A stretch of 64,000 nucleotides of DNA from Mesorhizobium australicum WSM2073 (GCF_000230995.2 NC_019973.1:2308001-2372000); one strand, 5' to 3'; shown: positions 45,712 through 57,379, numbered from the stretch's first letter. Program-made: numbers and translations. The notes: generated by a model not told the origin, from the sequence alone.

Positions 45712-46104
45712 ATGAAAAAAGAAGTCATCGAAGTGCCCGTCATGTCGGACAAGGTGCGGGCGCTCGGCCTGCCCTGTTCGACGGCGGTGAGGGCCAACGG
45801 TTTCGTGTTCATCTCGGCGACGCCGCCGGTGGACATGGTGACCGGCGAGATGGTGCGCGGCGACATCGAGGTCCAGACCGAGGCCTCGCTGAAGGCGCTG
45901 AAACATTGCCTTGAAGTGGCCGGCACCTCGCTGGAAAACGTCGTGATGGTGCGCATCTATGCCGTCAATTCCGGCTTCTACAACGCGATAAACAGGGTGT
46001 ATGCCCGGTATTTCAGCGTGAACCCACCGGCAAGGAGTTTCGTGCCGGTGGCGTCATGGCCGATGGAGTTTGATATCGAGATTGAGTGCGTGGCGGTGGG
46101 GTGA
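45712..46104 (+). CDS. RidA/YjgF-family protein
   Basis: 130 residues. The RidA-like fold is evident: AVRANGFVFISATPPVD, DIEVQTEASLKALKHCLEVAGTSLENVVMVRIY, and the C-terminal NPPARSFVPVASWP, where the arginine that binds the enamine/imine substrate is conserved. It would hydrolyse reactive enamine intermediates to ammonia and ketoacid; exact substrate unknown. The ATG at 45712 follows GGGAGGAC. Last gene before the AT-rich insertion. Confidence 0.9.
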   Translation: MKKEVIEVPVMSDKVRALGLPCSTAVRANGFVFISATPPVDMVTGEMVRGDIEVQTEASLKALKHCLEVAGTSLENVVMVRIYAVNSGFYNAINRVYARYFSVNPPARSFVPVASWPMEFDIEIECVAVG

Positions 46105-46126
46105 GGGCAGGCCGCATAGCGGACGA

Positions 46127-46148
46127 AAAAGCCAATTGTTTGGCTTTT
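46127..46148. terminator. bidirectional terminator between ridA-like gene and HEPN gene
   Basis: AAAAGCCA-ATTGTT-TGGCTTTT: an 8-bp stem with A-run on one side and T-run on the other. It follows the plus-strand RidA gene by 22 nt and lies 58 nt after the minus-strand HEPN gene stop. Confidence 0.6.
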
Positions 46149-46205
46149 CGAGCTTCGACAATCCTCAGTTCCCGATGGATAAACGATCCAGTTGCAGAGC
46201 ACGAC

Positions 46206-46745
46206 TTAGAATGAAAGTTTCGACTGCAGTGCTCGACTGGCTGCAGAAAATGGCTTTTTGTAAATAGTCTGATAGAGCGAGTCAATTGCGTCAACAATTG
46301 AACTAATTGCACTTTTTACACTGGCTATTGTAATCAGCGGGATACCTTTTGGATGTGTTAGCTTGTTTCGGAGCTTAATCGAATTCCCCAGCGCGCTCCA
46401 CCAGTTCGCCTGCTTGTCGAGAGGTTGGCCAGAGAAGTGTCTATGTAAAAAAGTTATTCGGTCTTCAAGCCGGGTCATCTTCAAGCCATTAAGCTTGAAT
46501 TGGCCGTTTTCAAGTCGGGCCTCTTGCTCAAGTAGAAACGCACGTTCGTGTACCGAAAATTCGGGTCGGATTGCGAGTTCCTCGCATATCGCGTTCACGT
46601 GCGCCTCAAGCGAGGAAAACCCGAGCATCAAGGCTGCATGTAAGCAGGCGTCCCGTCGAACCTCGTCATCGGTCGCGCTAGCGTTTTCGAGAAATCTTTT
46701 CGCCTCTTCCAAAAGAAGAGTAGCAAATATATCAATCTCAGCCAT
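46206..46745 (-). CDS. HEPN-type protein (putative ribonuclease or partner)
   Basis: 179 residues, all-helical. The motif RNKLTH at residues 126-131 is an R-x4-H pattern as in HEPN RNases and toxins, set in IKLRNKLTHPKG. A helix near residues 30-60 (ACLHAALMLGFSSLEAHVNAICEEL) has the conserved-looking E-x-H. Its start overlaps the stop of the GGQHR gene by 8 nt, so they are translationally coupled in that order. The DNA is visibly richer in A+T than flanking genes (a sample line counted 38%), suggesting recent transfer. RNase activity is an inference. HEPN proteins of this size occur in toxin-antitoxin and defence modules. Confidence 0.6.
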   Translation of the reverse strand: MAEIDIFATLLLEEAKRFLENASATDDEVRRDACLHAALMLGFSSLEAHVNAICEELAIRPEFSVHERAFLLEQEARLENGQFKLNGLKMTRLEDRITFLHRHFSGQPLDKQANWWSALGNSIKLRNKLTHPKGIPLITIASVKSAISSIVDAIDSLYQTIYKKPFSAASRALQSKLSF

Positions 46746-47982
46746 TGACCGCTTTGGCTTTTAGCTTTTCGACTTCCAATGTGGCTACCTTGGCGTGATA
46801 TTTTGCTATTGCAACGTCAATATTGGACTTCGAAATCCCTTCTCCGTTTTCGGACTGAAGGAAAAATAATTCAGCAAACCGGCCTCGTTCTTTTGGATCT
46901 GTTCGATATCCGAGCCCGCGATATTGCTCTGTATCCGTTTTGTGTCTTCCCTTTACCAAGGCTGCGACATTCAGCGGATCATGCCCACTAGAAGCCGCTA
47001 GGTCATAGTGCCGCTTCAGTCGCACCTCGTTATTACGAAGCATGCCGGCGATAAAGGCCCAGGCCGCAACAACCGCCGGATTTGTCGCCTTTTCCGGATA
47101 GTCAGGTGGAAATTTCTTCGAGCCTTTAACGAACGCTGCTCGCTGTGCTTTAGTTAGCGCTGCGAACTCGTTTCCGGCGAGTATCAACCCAGGATCGGTC
47201 CAAAGATTATCTTTTTTAGAGTCCCTGAGAGCTTCCCACTCCGGATCAGCCACGCCTGTAGGGCAGAGTTCCGGAGTAGTCTCGGTAAGATCGAATTTTT
47301 TGGCGTCAACTCCAGCGCCGTGAAAATAGTTTAAGATAAATGTTCTTGCCAACTGAACTGATATGGGCCCGCCGCGCGAGCGCCGATCTGCGAAATCCTG
47401 ACCAGAATTGAGCATTCCAACCAATTGAAACCAGTCACGCAATTGCGGACCCATTGCCGTCTCATGCATTCGATCAAAAAGATCTCCTGATATCGCGATA
47501 TTAGTGTTCGAAATTAGTTGAACATCTAATCTCTGGTCCATTTTTAGATCGAAATATACCTTGACGCCGTGGTATTCATCTATTCCATTCGCAAGAGCTG
47601 ATCGTATAGCTTCGAACCGATGCTGTCCGCCAATAATTTTAAGAGGATGGGGTTTGTCGAATTCAAGTGTAAATTCGCCAACTATGTTGCTGAAGCTACG
47701 ACGTTGCTTTGCATCTTCCATCATTCTTGCGTACGCGGGAGCGTTTTCAACAATTTGTCGATTCGCACGATATTCCGCCTGTTCTTCTGGATCGAGAGGA
47801 ACATCGGTTGTACCGAGCGCAATGATTCTGTTGGCTTTGACATGGCACTCGCAATAGCGAGCCCCAGTCCTATGGTCGGTGATCAGTAGGATGTGAGGTG
47901 CTTCGAGCGGAGAAAATTGCTCTAAGAATTTGGAAAAATTTTCGCTCTGCATTGAAGCGTTTTGATCGACCTGCGACGACAT
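46738..47982 (-). CDS. DGQHR/DndB-like (GGQHR) protein, ParB/Srx-type fold
   Basis: 414 residues. The motif IIGGQHR (residues 116-122) followed by FEAIRSAL and, about 35 residues later, QLISNTNIAISGDLFDRM matches the DGQHR domain (DndB, DpdB) of phosphorothioation and 7-deazaguanine DNA modification systems, with Gly replacing Asp. Nucleotide-hydrolysing or regulatory roles are known in that family. The C-terminal half (about 200-414) is helical, with no named domain seen. First gene of a two-gene operon with the HEPN gene. The start ATG 47982 lies 4 nt after a G8 run (C8 on the plus strand at 47987-47994). AT-rich, unlike neighbours. Confidence 0.62.
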   Translation of the reverse strand: MSSQVDQNASMQSENFSKFLEQFSPLEAPHILLITDHRTGARYCECHVKANRIIALGTTDVPLDPEEQAEYRANRQIVENAPAYARMMEDAKQRRSFSNIVGEFTLEFDKPHPLKIIGGQHRFEAIRSALANGIDEYHGVKVYFDLKMDQRLDVQLISNTNIAISGDLFDRMHETAMGPQLRDWFQLVGMLNSGQDFADRRSRGGPISVQLARTFILNYFHGAGVDAKKFDLTETTPELCPTGVADPEWEALRDSKKDNLWTDPGLILAGNEFAALTKAQRAAFVKGSKKFPPDYPEKATNPAVVAAWAFIAGMLRNNEVRLKRHYDLAASSGHDPLNVAALVKGRHKTDTEQYRGLGYRTDPKERGRFAELFFLQSENGEGISKSNIDVAIAKYHAKVATLEVEKLKAKAVNG

Positions 47983-48305
47983 GATTCCCCCCCCAGCACT
48001 GCATCTCAGGCTCCGAGGAGAATAAGATTGCAGGCCGCCACTTTTAGGACATTGTTACTGCCGGACCTCGGGCGTGTCGAGCACAATAGGAACTACTTCA
48101 AGTAGCTGCAACAGCGAGCCGCGGCTTTTTCTACGTACTCTGCACTGTTTTTTGGTCAGCACGCCACGTATCCCAGAACATCTGCTGGGAAGCGTAGGGT
48201 TGCGTTTGGTGTAGATAAGTGGAACGAGCGCGGCGTCGGCGGGACAGCGCCCCCCTCTGGCCTGCCGGCCATCGCCCCCACGAGGGGGGAGATTAGCTAA
48301 TCACC
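47983..48305. other. region between defence-type operon and carB
   Basis: No gene found. Contains the C8 tract acting as SD for the GGQHR gene (47987-47994), an AT-richer stretch to about 48180, and then a return to high GC. A GC-rich mosaic repeat (about 48248-48292, CCCCCCTCTGG... and CCCCCACGAGGGGGG) sits just before carB's stop. Confidence 0.5.
48248..48292. repeat. GC-rich mosaic palindrome next to carB
   Basis: GCCCCCCTCTGGCC-TGCC-GGCC followed by GCCCCCACGAGGGGGG forms two small stems (GGCC/GGCC near 48260-48270 and CCCCC/GGGGG at 48275-48289). It resembles other intergenic rhizobial mosaic repeats; weakly similar to the palindromes at 45575 and 52032. Confidence 0.45.
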
Positions 48306-51797
<3,492 letters not shown>

Positions 51798-52031
51798 GTC
51801 TATGAATTCCGTTCGGCAGCGGGCTTGCACAAAAAACCGGGACGGGAAGACCCGGCCGGTTGTGCTCGCGATTCTGGTATCAGGCTAGGAGGGCCTTATA
51901 GGGAAGAGTTTTGCCCGATGTAACCCCGAAAATGCGGGATTGGGCGGGGCTGCACAGGCTGGGCGCGCGCGTTGGGTTTGAATAGGTATCTTGCAGTGCG
52001 TTGGCGCTGCCCCTCACCTGCCTGCCGGCAT

Positions 52032-52059
52032 CCTCTCCCCGTATAGCGACGGGGAGAGG
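52032..52059. repeat. palindromic intergenic element
   Basis: CCTCTCCCCGT-ATAGCG-ACGGGGAGAGG: an 11-bp perfect palindrome with a 6-nt centre. Same family as 35005 and 52128. Confidence 0.7.
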
Positions 52060-52127
52060 GGTGCTGCCGTCGCCGGTGTCGCCAATCACCGCTGTTGCAA
52101 GAAGAACGCAAGGTTGCGGCCAGCATC

Positions 52128-52154
52128 TTTCTCCCCGTCATTATACGGAGAGAA
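52128..52154. repeat. palindromic intergenic element (variant)
   Basis: TTTCTCCCCGT-CATTAT-ACGGAGAGAAA: an imperfect version of the same palindrome. Lies 69 nt after the 52032 copy. Confidence 0.6.
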
Positions 52155-52224
52155 ATGCCCGGCAGGGCAATGAGGGCGGCGCAAACTCCAGCAATCAGGC
52201 AGCCACGGCAAAAGTCGCCGAACT

Positions 52225-53058
52225 CTAATCCCCCAGCACCACCGTGTCCGTGATCTCGAACCGCTCCGACACGCCGATGCGGATCATGTTGAGTTTGCCT
52301 TCCCGGGTGAAGCGGAAGTCGCTGCCGGCGTCCGAGCTTGCCGGCAGGCCGGCAGTGAAGGAGATGACGCGGCTGCCGCCATCGGGCCAGGTCACGGTGA
52401 CGTCGGCCTTGTCCGTGCCCTTGTGCGTCACGCTCGCCGCGCAAGGCGCCATGGGCTGTCCAACGTAGCGGGCGCAGGGAATTTGCAGGCCGGCATCGCC
52501 GGCCGTGGCCCCGGTTGGCTCTTCGGCCGCGGGTCCGTTTTCAGCCGCAGCCAGCGCCAGGCCATAGGCATCCTGCATGGCGATCTCCGCCGCGGATTTC
52601 GGCGGGGCTTCGGGGCTGGCTGGTTGGTTCGCATCACCCAGCCGAGCGGTCAGGTCGGGTGCATCGGGCGTCGCGGCGGCGTCGGTGGCCATGGCGGGCG
52701 TATCCGCGGCCTCGTCGGGCACGGTCGCCGGATTGACGGGAACGAGGTAGCGCGCGGGAGCCCAGCCGGTGGCTTTGGGATTGTCAGACTCGATCTTGCA
52801 CCAGGGATGACCGTCAATGTCGTTGCAGCCGAGATTCCGTACGCTCGCACCGGCCGCCAAGCGGGCCTCGGTCTTGCCGATCGCCGACGGCTTGGCGCGC
52901 ACATTGAGCAGGTCGTCGGGGGCGAGCCCGGTGACAACGGAGATAAAGGGACCTTCTTCCGCATGGGCCGGGACAACAGCCGGCCACGCCGCCATCAGCA
53001 GCGGAACCGCAACCAGCGCATGCAAACCTGTTCGGAGCGTAACTGTGCGCCTCATCAT
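52225..53058 (-). CDS. exported SH3-domain protein
   Basis: About 277 residues. A signal peptide (about 1-33) is followed by a bacterial SH3 domain (about 35-115; PDDLLNVRAKPSAIGKTEARL and CNDIDGHPWCKIES with WAPARYLVP) and a low-complexity Ala/Pro-rich linker. The C-terminal block contains PCARYVGQPMAPCAASVTHKG and ITDTVVLGD, a small disulfide-bearing region common in rhizobial exported proteins. Likely periplasmic. The start is uncertain: ATGs at 53058, 53055 and 53088 are possible and none has a good SD. Confidence 0.75.
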   Translation of the reverse strand: MMRRTVTLRTGLHALVAVPLLMAAWPAVVPAHAEEGPFISVVTGLAPDDLLNVRAKPSAIGKTEARLAAGASVRNLGCNDIDGHPWCKIESDNPKATGWAPARYLVPVNPATVPDEAADTPAMATDAAATPDAPDLTARLGDANQPASPEAPPKSAAEIAMQDAYGLALAAAENGPAAEEPTGATAGDAGLQIPCARYVGQPMAPCAASVTHKGTDKADVTVTWPDGGSRVISFTAGLPASSDAGSDFRFTREGKLNMIRIGVSERFEITDTVVLGD

Positions 53059-53167
53059 CTGGCCGTGCGCCGATACTCGAAATTCCATGCCGCGGCCATC
53101 TTGCCACACGTTAGGCCGATTCTATAAGGGACGACGCGCCGCCATGTAAGCCGGAAATTGAGGCTAA

Positions 53168-53281
53168 TCATGACGGCGGACCGGCCCGCCGCCTCGTGGT
53201 GTACTCGACGGCGATCGTCTCGAAGCGATCCGGCTGGCCGGCGCCGCCCAAGGTAACGATGTCGTAGCGGGCTAAGCGCAT
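53168..53281 (-). CDS. small ORF or gene fragment (37 aa)
   Basis: A 37-residue frame starting at ATG 53281 and reading MRLARYDIVTLGGAGQPDRF, with the tail ETIAVEYTTRR. The composition looks coding, with a conserved-looking VTLGGAGQPDRFETIAVEYT stretch, but there is no SD and the length is too small for a known domain. It could be the tail of a decayed gene. I do not recognise the family. Confidence 0.3.
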   Translation of the reverse strand: MRLARYDIVTLGGAGQPDRFETIAVEYTTRRRAGPPS

Positions 53282-53378
53282 TTTCGAGGGGGCTCCACAG
53301 GCTGGCGAAGGACTGGTCGAAAGGGCGACCCTGACAGGGACATGATTTCCTCCCGCTTAGCGAGGGAAAGAAAATGCG

Positions 53379-53735
53379 TCAGGCCGACACTTCGATGTCG
53401 TGGCCGCCGACGGCCGGCAGGGCGGCGTCGCCCGCGGCCGCGGCGATGACGCTGTCGAGCAGGCCGGGGAAGCGGGCGTCGAGATCGGCGCGGCGCAGCG
53501 TGATCATGCGGTTGGTACCGACCACTTCGGCGCGGGTGACACCGGCCTCACGCAGCTTGGCGAGGTGGTAGCTCAGATTGGTCTTGGAGCCGAGATCGAG
53601 GAAGCGGCTGCAGTTCAGCGGCACGCCTTCCTTGCTGGCGAGATAGCGCACGATCGCAAGCCGCGTCGGGTCGCCGAGCACGCCGAGCACAATGGGCAGG
53701 CTGATCTGGTCCGTATTGGGGTGTGGCAAGGTCAT
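53379..53735 (-). CDS. ArsR-family (HTH) transcriptional regulator
   Basis: 118 residues. Winged HTH: LGVLGDPTRLAIVRYLASKEGVPLNC, DLGSKTNLSYHLAKLREAGVTRAEVVGTNRMITLRRADLDARFP. It lacks the cysteine pair of metal-sensing ArsR proteins, so another ligand is likely. It is divergent from the MFS transporter gene over 195 nt, which suggests control of that gene. Start ATG 53735 chosen; no clear SD. Confidence 0.9.
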   Translation of the reverse strand: MTLPHPNTDQISLPIVLGVLGDPTRLAIVRYLASKEGVPLNCSRFLDLGSKTNLSYHLAKLREAGVTRAEVVGTNRMITLRRADLDARFPGLLDSVIAAAAGDAALPAVGGHDIEVSA

Positions 53736-53897
53736 GGCTGGAACCTAAGCACAGTTCGGGCCGATTTCAACGCGTCGATCCTGCCCGGTCCATACACACT
53801 GTTTCTCCAGTTCATGGCCGTCCTGACACAGGGCTGTCAGCATGGTTATGCTATTTTGGCCTGGCTTCATTGACATGATGCCCTTTTATGTCCAATT

Positions 53898-53915
53898 GTT
53901 CAATAACTTTTGAAC
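53898..53915. promoter_or_regulatory. inverted repeat in the ArsR/MFS intergenic region
   Basis: GTTCAA (53898-53903) and TTGAAC (53910-53915) are inverted, 6-nt centre TAACTT, and lie 15 nt upstream of the MFS ATG. This could be the operator for the divergent ArsR regulator. Confidence 0.5.
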
Positions 53916-53930
53916 TAAGGACGCTTTCCC

Positions 53931-55109
53931 ATGGACAAGAGAATTTTCTGGCTTGCGCTCGGATCGTTTGCGATCTCGACCGAAGGCTTCGTCATCTCCA
54001 GCCTCCTGCCCGATATCGCCAGGGATGCCGGCATCTCGGTGCCGCTCGCCGGCTCGCTGATCACCGCTTTCGCGCTCGCCTATGCCGTGGGCACGCCGAT
54101 CCTGGCGACGCTGACCGGCGAATGGGACCGGCGCCGCGTTATCCTGTGGACGCTGGTGTTCTTCGTCGTCGGCAATGTCGTCGCCGCCTTGAGCTCATCC
54201 TTCGAAGTGCTGCTCGTCGCACGCATCATCATGGCGCTGTCGTCGGGCCTGTTCGCGGCGACCGCGCAAGGCACGGCGGTGGCGCTGGTGGACGATCATC
54301 ACCGCGCCCGTGCCATCGCCGTTGTCGTCGGCGGCACCACGGTGGCCGTCGCTGTCGGTGCACCGCTTGGCGCGCTTGTCGCGGCCATCGCCGGCTGGCG
54401 TGGCACCTTCTATGCCATTGCCGGCCTTGGCGCGCTGTCCGGCGCCATCCTGTGGTACCGCCTGCCGCGCGGCATCATCGGCACCAGGCTGCCGCTGAAG
54501 CGCCGGCTGGCGGCCGCCATGCGTCCCGGCGTGATGCCGATCCTGGTGACGACATTGCTGGCGCTGGTCGGTGCCTTCACCGTCTTTGCCTATGTCGCGC
54601 CGCTTGCCATCGAGGGCGGCGGGCTGAGCGAGATCGCGCTGCCCGGCATGCTGCTCGCCTTCGGCGTCGGCGCCGTCATCGGCAACATTGCCGGCGGCCA
54701 GGCGGCCGACCGTTTCGGCGCCACGCGCACCGTCGGCTGGTCGCTGGCGTTGAGTGCCGCCATGCTGATCATGCTGTCGGTCATCCCGACCTTCCTGCCG
54801 CAGCACATTGCCGGACCGGCGCTGATGGCGATGATGGTGCCGTGGGGCATCGTCGGCTGGGCGTTCCCGCCGGCGCAGGCCAGCCGCATCATCAAGTTGG
54901 CGCCGGACGCCGCCCCGATCGTGCTGTCGCTCAATGGTTCGGCGCTCTATCTCGGCGTGGCGGTGGGCGCGGTGGTCGGTGGTGGCGTGCTGCGCTACGG
55001 CGCGCCCGCCGATCTCGGTCTGGTCGCGGCGGTGTTTCCGATCGTCGGGCTCGGCATCGTGCTGGCGGGGCGGGTGTTTGCCCGGGCCGTCACCATGCCG
55101 GCGGAATAA
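53931..55109 (+). CDS. MFS transporter (DHA1 family)
   Basis: 392 residues, 12 hydrophobic helices. The N-terminal block TEGFVISSLLPDIARDAGIS, GEWDRRRVILWTLV and GTAVALVDDHHRARAIAVVVGGTT are typical of DHA1 drug/sugar efflux proteins of the AraJ/YdhP type. The predicted role is efflux; substrate unknown. Its promoter region contains the operator candidate at 53898. Start ATG 53931; a frame starting in the middle of the region is rejected. Confidence 0.9.
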   Translation: MDKRIFWLALGSFAISTEGFVISSLLPDIARDAGISVPLAGSLITAFALAYAVGTPILATLTGEWDRRRVILWTLVFFVVGNVVAALSSSFEVLLVARIIMALSSGLFAATAQGTAVALVDDHHRARAIAVVVGGTTVAVAVGAPLGALVAAIAGWRGTFYAIAGLGALSGAILWYRLPRGIIGTRLPLKRRLAAAMRPGVMPILVTTLLALVGAFTVFAYVAPLAIEGGGLSEIALPGMLLAFGVGAVIGNIAGGQAADRFGATRTVGWSLALSAAMLIMLSVIPTFLPQHIAGPALMAMMVPWGIVGWAFPPAQASRIIKLAPDAAPIVLSLNGSALYLGVAVGAVVGGGVLRYGAPADLGLVAAVFPIVGLGIVLAGRVFARAVTMPAE

Positions 55110-55154
55110 GGCCGGCTCCGAGGCTTGCATCCTTGTTTTTTCGCGGCCGCTTCT

Positions 55155-55613
55155 TCAGCTGGAAGGAGTGGCCGCGGGCAATTCCAGCTTCAACGCAGCC
55201 ACTTCATCGAGCGTGGCCCGCAGTTTCGCGGCCTGCTCCGCGCCGATCATGGCCTCGAATTGCCGCTGGGCGACGCTCCATAGCTTGATCGCCTCGTCGA
55301 GCTTGGCCTGTCCTGATGACGTCAGCCGTACGCGCTTGACGCGGCGATCGTCCTTGTCGGGGAAGGTTTCGACATAGCCGTCGCGGACCAGGGGCTTCAG
55401 CGTGTGGCCGAGCGCCGACAGATCCATGATCAGCGCCTCGGCAATGGCTCCCATCGCCGGCTCGCTGCCGACACTGATCTGGAACAGCAGGCCGAACTGC
55501 GTGCCCTTCAGGCCGGAAGGCGCCAGCGCGTCGTCGTAGAACCGGCCGAGCCTGCGTGCGGTGCGCCGCAAGGTGGCATTGTTGCAACGGCTAAATCCGT
55601 CAGCTTCACTCAT
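55155..55613 (-). CDS. MarR-family transcriptional regulator
   Basis: 152 residues. Typical MarR wHTH: LRRTARRLGRFYDDALAPSGLKGTQFGLLFQI, then ALIMDLSALGHTLKPLVRDGYVETFPDKDDRRVKRVRLTSSGQ with the DRR wing. Divergent from an SDR gene; the intervening 274 nt contains a repeated motif. Probably represses the SDR gene and itself. The ATG at 55613 is chosen; a longer frame upstream lacks support. Confidence 0.9.
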   Translation of the reverse strand: MSEADGFSRCNNATLRRTARRLGRFYDDALAPSGLKGTQFGLLFQISVGSEPAMGAIAEALIMDLSALGHTLKPLVRDGYVETFPDKDDRRVKRVRLTSSGQAKLDEAIKLWSVAQRQFEAMIGAEQAAKLRATLDEVAALKLELPAATPSS

Positions 55614-55774
55614 GGTCGCTCCTTGTGGAGCATCTCCGGCGAAACGCATCGCCTCCAATGCTCTGTCCTGTTCGCAATTCCGGACGCAAAACCGCTGGGC
55701 ACTTGCTGGAATTATCCTGGCAGGTGCGCCAGCCTGCCGCAGAAATAGTTTTCGCCGCCGCCGTTGACAAGATG

Positions 55775-55811
55775 GTGGCATATACCTACTTCGAGAAAAG
55801 TGGCATATACC
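55775..55811. promoter_or_regulatory. repeated operator candidate between marR-type gene and SDR gene
   Basis: GTGGCATATACC occurs at 55775-55786 and 55800-55811, 25 bp apart. The second copy is a perfect palindrome AGTGG-CATATA-CCACT. TTGACA (55764-55769) just upstream could be a -35. This looks like a MarR operator pair upstream of the SDR gene; inferred. Confidence 0.6.
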
Positions 55812-55887
55812 ACTAATTTGAATAACAGCTTTGCCGGCCGATATTTATCCACTGCGGCCGAAGACAGCGAACACAAGGAACGTGACA

Positions 55888-56682
55888 ATGAGCAAGAATG
55901 ACAACAAGGGCACGGCGGTCGTCACCGGCGCTTCATCGGGGATCGGCGCCGTCTATGCGGACCGTCTGGCGGGGCAGGGCTACGACCTGGTGCTGGTGGC
56001 GCGCCGTGCCGACCGGCTGCAGGCGCTGGCCGAGAAGTTGCGCCATGACCACGGCCGCAACGTGAGCGTGATCAGCGCCGATCTGTCCGACGACGGCGAT
56101 GTGCGCCGTGTCGAGCAGTCGATATCAGCCGACGAAACCGTGACGCTGCTGGTCAACAATGCCGGCCTTGGCGGTCAGGCAGTGGTGGCAACCGCCGATG
56201 CCGACGCGGCCGAGCGCATGATCAAGGTCAATGTCGTGGCTCTGACCCGGCTGACACGTGCCGTGCTGCCTGGGCTCCTGGCGCGCAACCGGGGCGGAAT
56301 CGTCAACATCGCCTCGGTCCTGGCCTTCGACACCTCGTTCGGCGGCATCTACAGCGGCACCAAGGCCTATGTCGTCAACTTCACCGAAGCCCTGCATCGC
56401 GAGGTCGCGGGCACCGGAGTGACGGTGCAGGTGGTGCTGCCGGGCGCGACCCGAACCGATTTCTGGGAGCTTTCCGGCGGTGATATCGACCAGTTGCCGA
56501 AGGAGATCGTCATGACCGCCGACGATATGGTCGACGCCGCCCTTGTTGGCCTGGCCAGGGGCGAGGCCGTCACCGTGCCGGCGCTTGCCGACACGGGAAA
56601 GCTGGACACATTCCTCGGCGCCCGCCAGGCCTTCTATGGCAGCCTGCACGCCGACAAGCCGGCCCCGCGCTACGCGGCTTAG
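55888..56682 (+). CDS. short-chain dehydrogenase/reductase (SDR)
   Basis: 264 residues. Cofactor motif TGASSGIG (about 13-20), NNAG near 89-92, and the active-site YSGTK near residue 155 with the catalytic serine in NIASVLAF. Classical SDR; substrate unknown. Divergent from the MarR gene, and a motif repeat lies between them. The ATG at 55888 follows AAGGAACG; an upstream frame from 55831 is not supported. Confidence 0.9.
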   Translation: MSKNDNKGTAVVTGASSGIGAVYADRLAGQGYDLVLVARRADRLQALAEKLRHDHGRNVSVISADLSDDGDVRRVEQSISADETVTLLVNNAGLGGQAVVATADADAAERMIKVNVVALTRLTRAVLPGLLARNRGGIVNIASVLAFDTSFGGIYSGTKAYVVNFTEALHREVAGTGVTVQVVLPGATRTDFWELSGGDIDQLPKEIVMTADDMVDAALVGLARGEAVTVPALADTGKLDTFLGARQAFYGSLHADKPAPRYAA

Positions 56683-56702
56683 GCTGACGTGGCGGCCGGC
56701 CG

Positions 56703-57302
56703 TCAGGCCGTCCACCACATCGGGATGATCGAGGCGGCGAGCACCAGCGCCAGCGCGATGTTGAGCGCGCGCCATTGCCACTCGGCCTTGAGCAGCCTGG
56801 CCAGCACCATGCCGGCGATGCACCAGACGGACAGCGAGATGGCAGCGGTGAGGCCAAAGGTCGAGCCGAGCAGCAGTGCGAGTTGTCCGGGTCCGTCGGC
56901 GAGGGCGGCGAACGAAGCCGCCGCGCCCAGGCCCATCGCCCAGCCCTTGGGATTCATCCACTGGATGCCGGCGCCGCCCAGGAAGCTGTTCGGTTTGGCC
57001 ATGGTGACGTCAAGGTTGGGTGGCCCTGCGCGACCGATCTTGATCGCCAGCCACAGAAGATAAAGCGAGCCGATCACCTTCATCGCCAGTTGCAGCGAAG
57101 GCACCGCAAGCAGCAGGCTGGCGAGGCCGGCGGCGGCCGCCCCCGTCACGGTAGCGAGGCCGGCGGCGCTGCCGATCATCAGCGGTACCGAACGGCGAAA
57201 ACCGAACTGCGCTCCGGAAGCGGTCGACAAGGTCGTGGCGATGCCGGGCGTGGCGGTAGCCACGAAGGCAAACAGGATGAGCGGCAGGATCGGCTGGAGC
57301 AT
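56703..57302 (-). CDS. LysE/RhtB-family exporter
   Basis: 199 residues, about six hydrophobic helices. The N-terminal VATATPGIATTLSTASGAQFG with the conserved PG turn, and GIQWMNPKGWAMGLGAA in the middle, are LysE-type. Exports an amino acid or metabolite. Divergent from a LysR-family gene whose product probably controls it. The ATG at 57302 is chosen; a 19-codon upstream extension is rejected. Confidence 0.9.
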   Translation of the reverse strand: MLQPILPLILFAFVATATPGIATTLSTASGAQFGFRRSVPLMIGSAAGLATVTGAAAAGLASLLLAVPSLQLAMKVIGSLYLLWLAIKIGRAGPPNLDVTMAKPNSFLGGAGIQWMNPKGWAMGLGAAASFAALADGPGQLALLLGSTFGLTAAISLSVWCIAGMVLARLLKAEWQWRALNIALALVLAASIIPMWWTA

Positions 57303-57379
57303 GGAGCATCCTTTGTCGGAGGCTTCATGGTAGACTGAGCGTGACATCAGTAAATGCAATGTTTGCGATGATGATCATT

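Larger units (their letters stand above)
51798..52224. other. 427-nt region with palindromic repeats
   Basis: No gene. Two palindromes of the CTCCCCGT family (52032-52059 and 52128-52154) and a short spacer with no clear promoter or terminator. Long minus-strand frames across the region have no homology and overlap the palindromes. Confidence 0.6.

Noticed and set aside
53340..53372. Hairpin-like CCTCCCGCTTAGCGAGGG downstream of the ArsR gene
   Set aside because: Needs a bulge and has no T-run in the gene's direction.
53888..55288. 466-codon plus-strand frame over the MFS gene
   Set aside because: Shadow of the MFS gene: Arg/Gly-rich and without domains.
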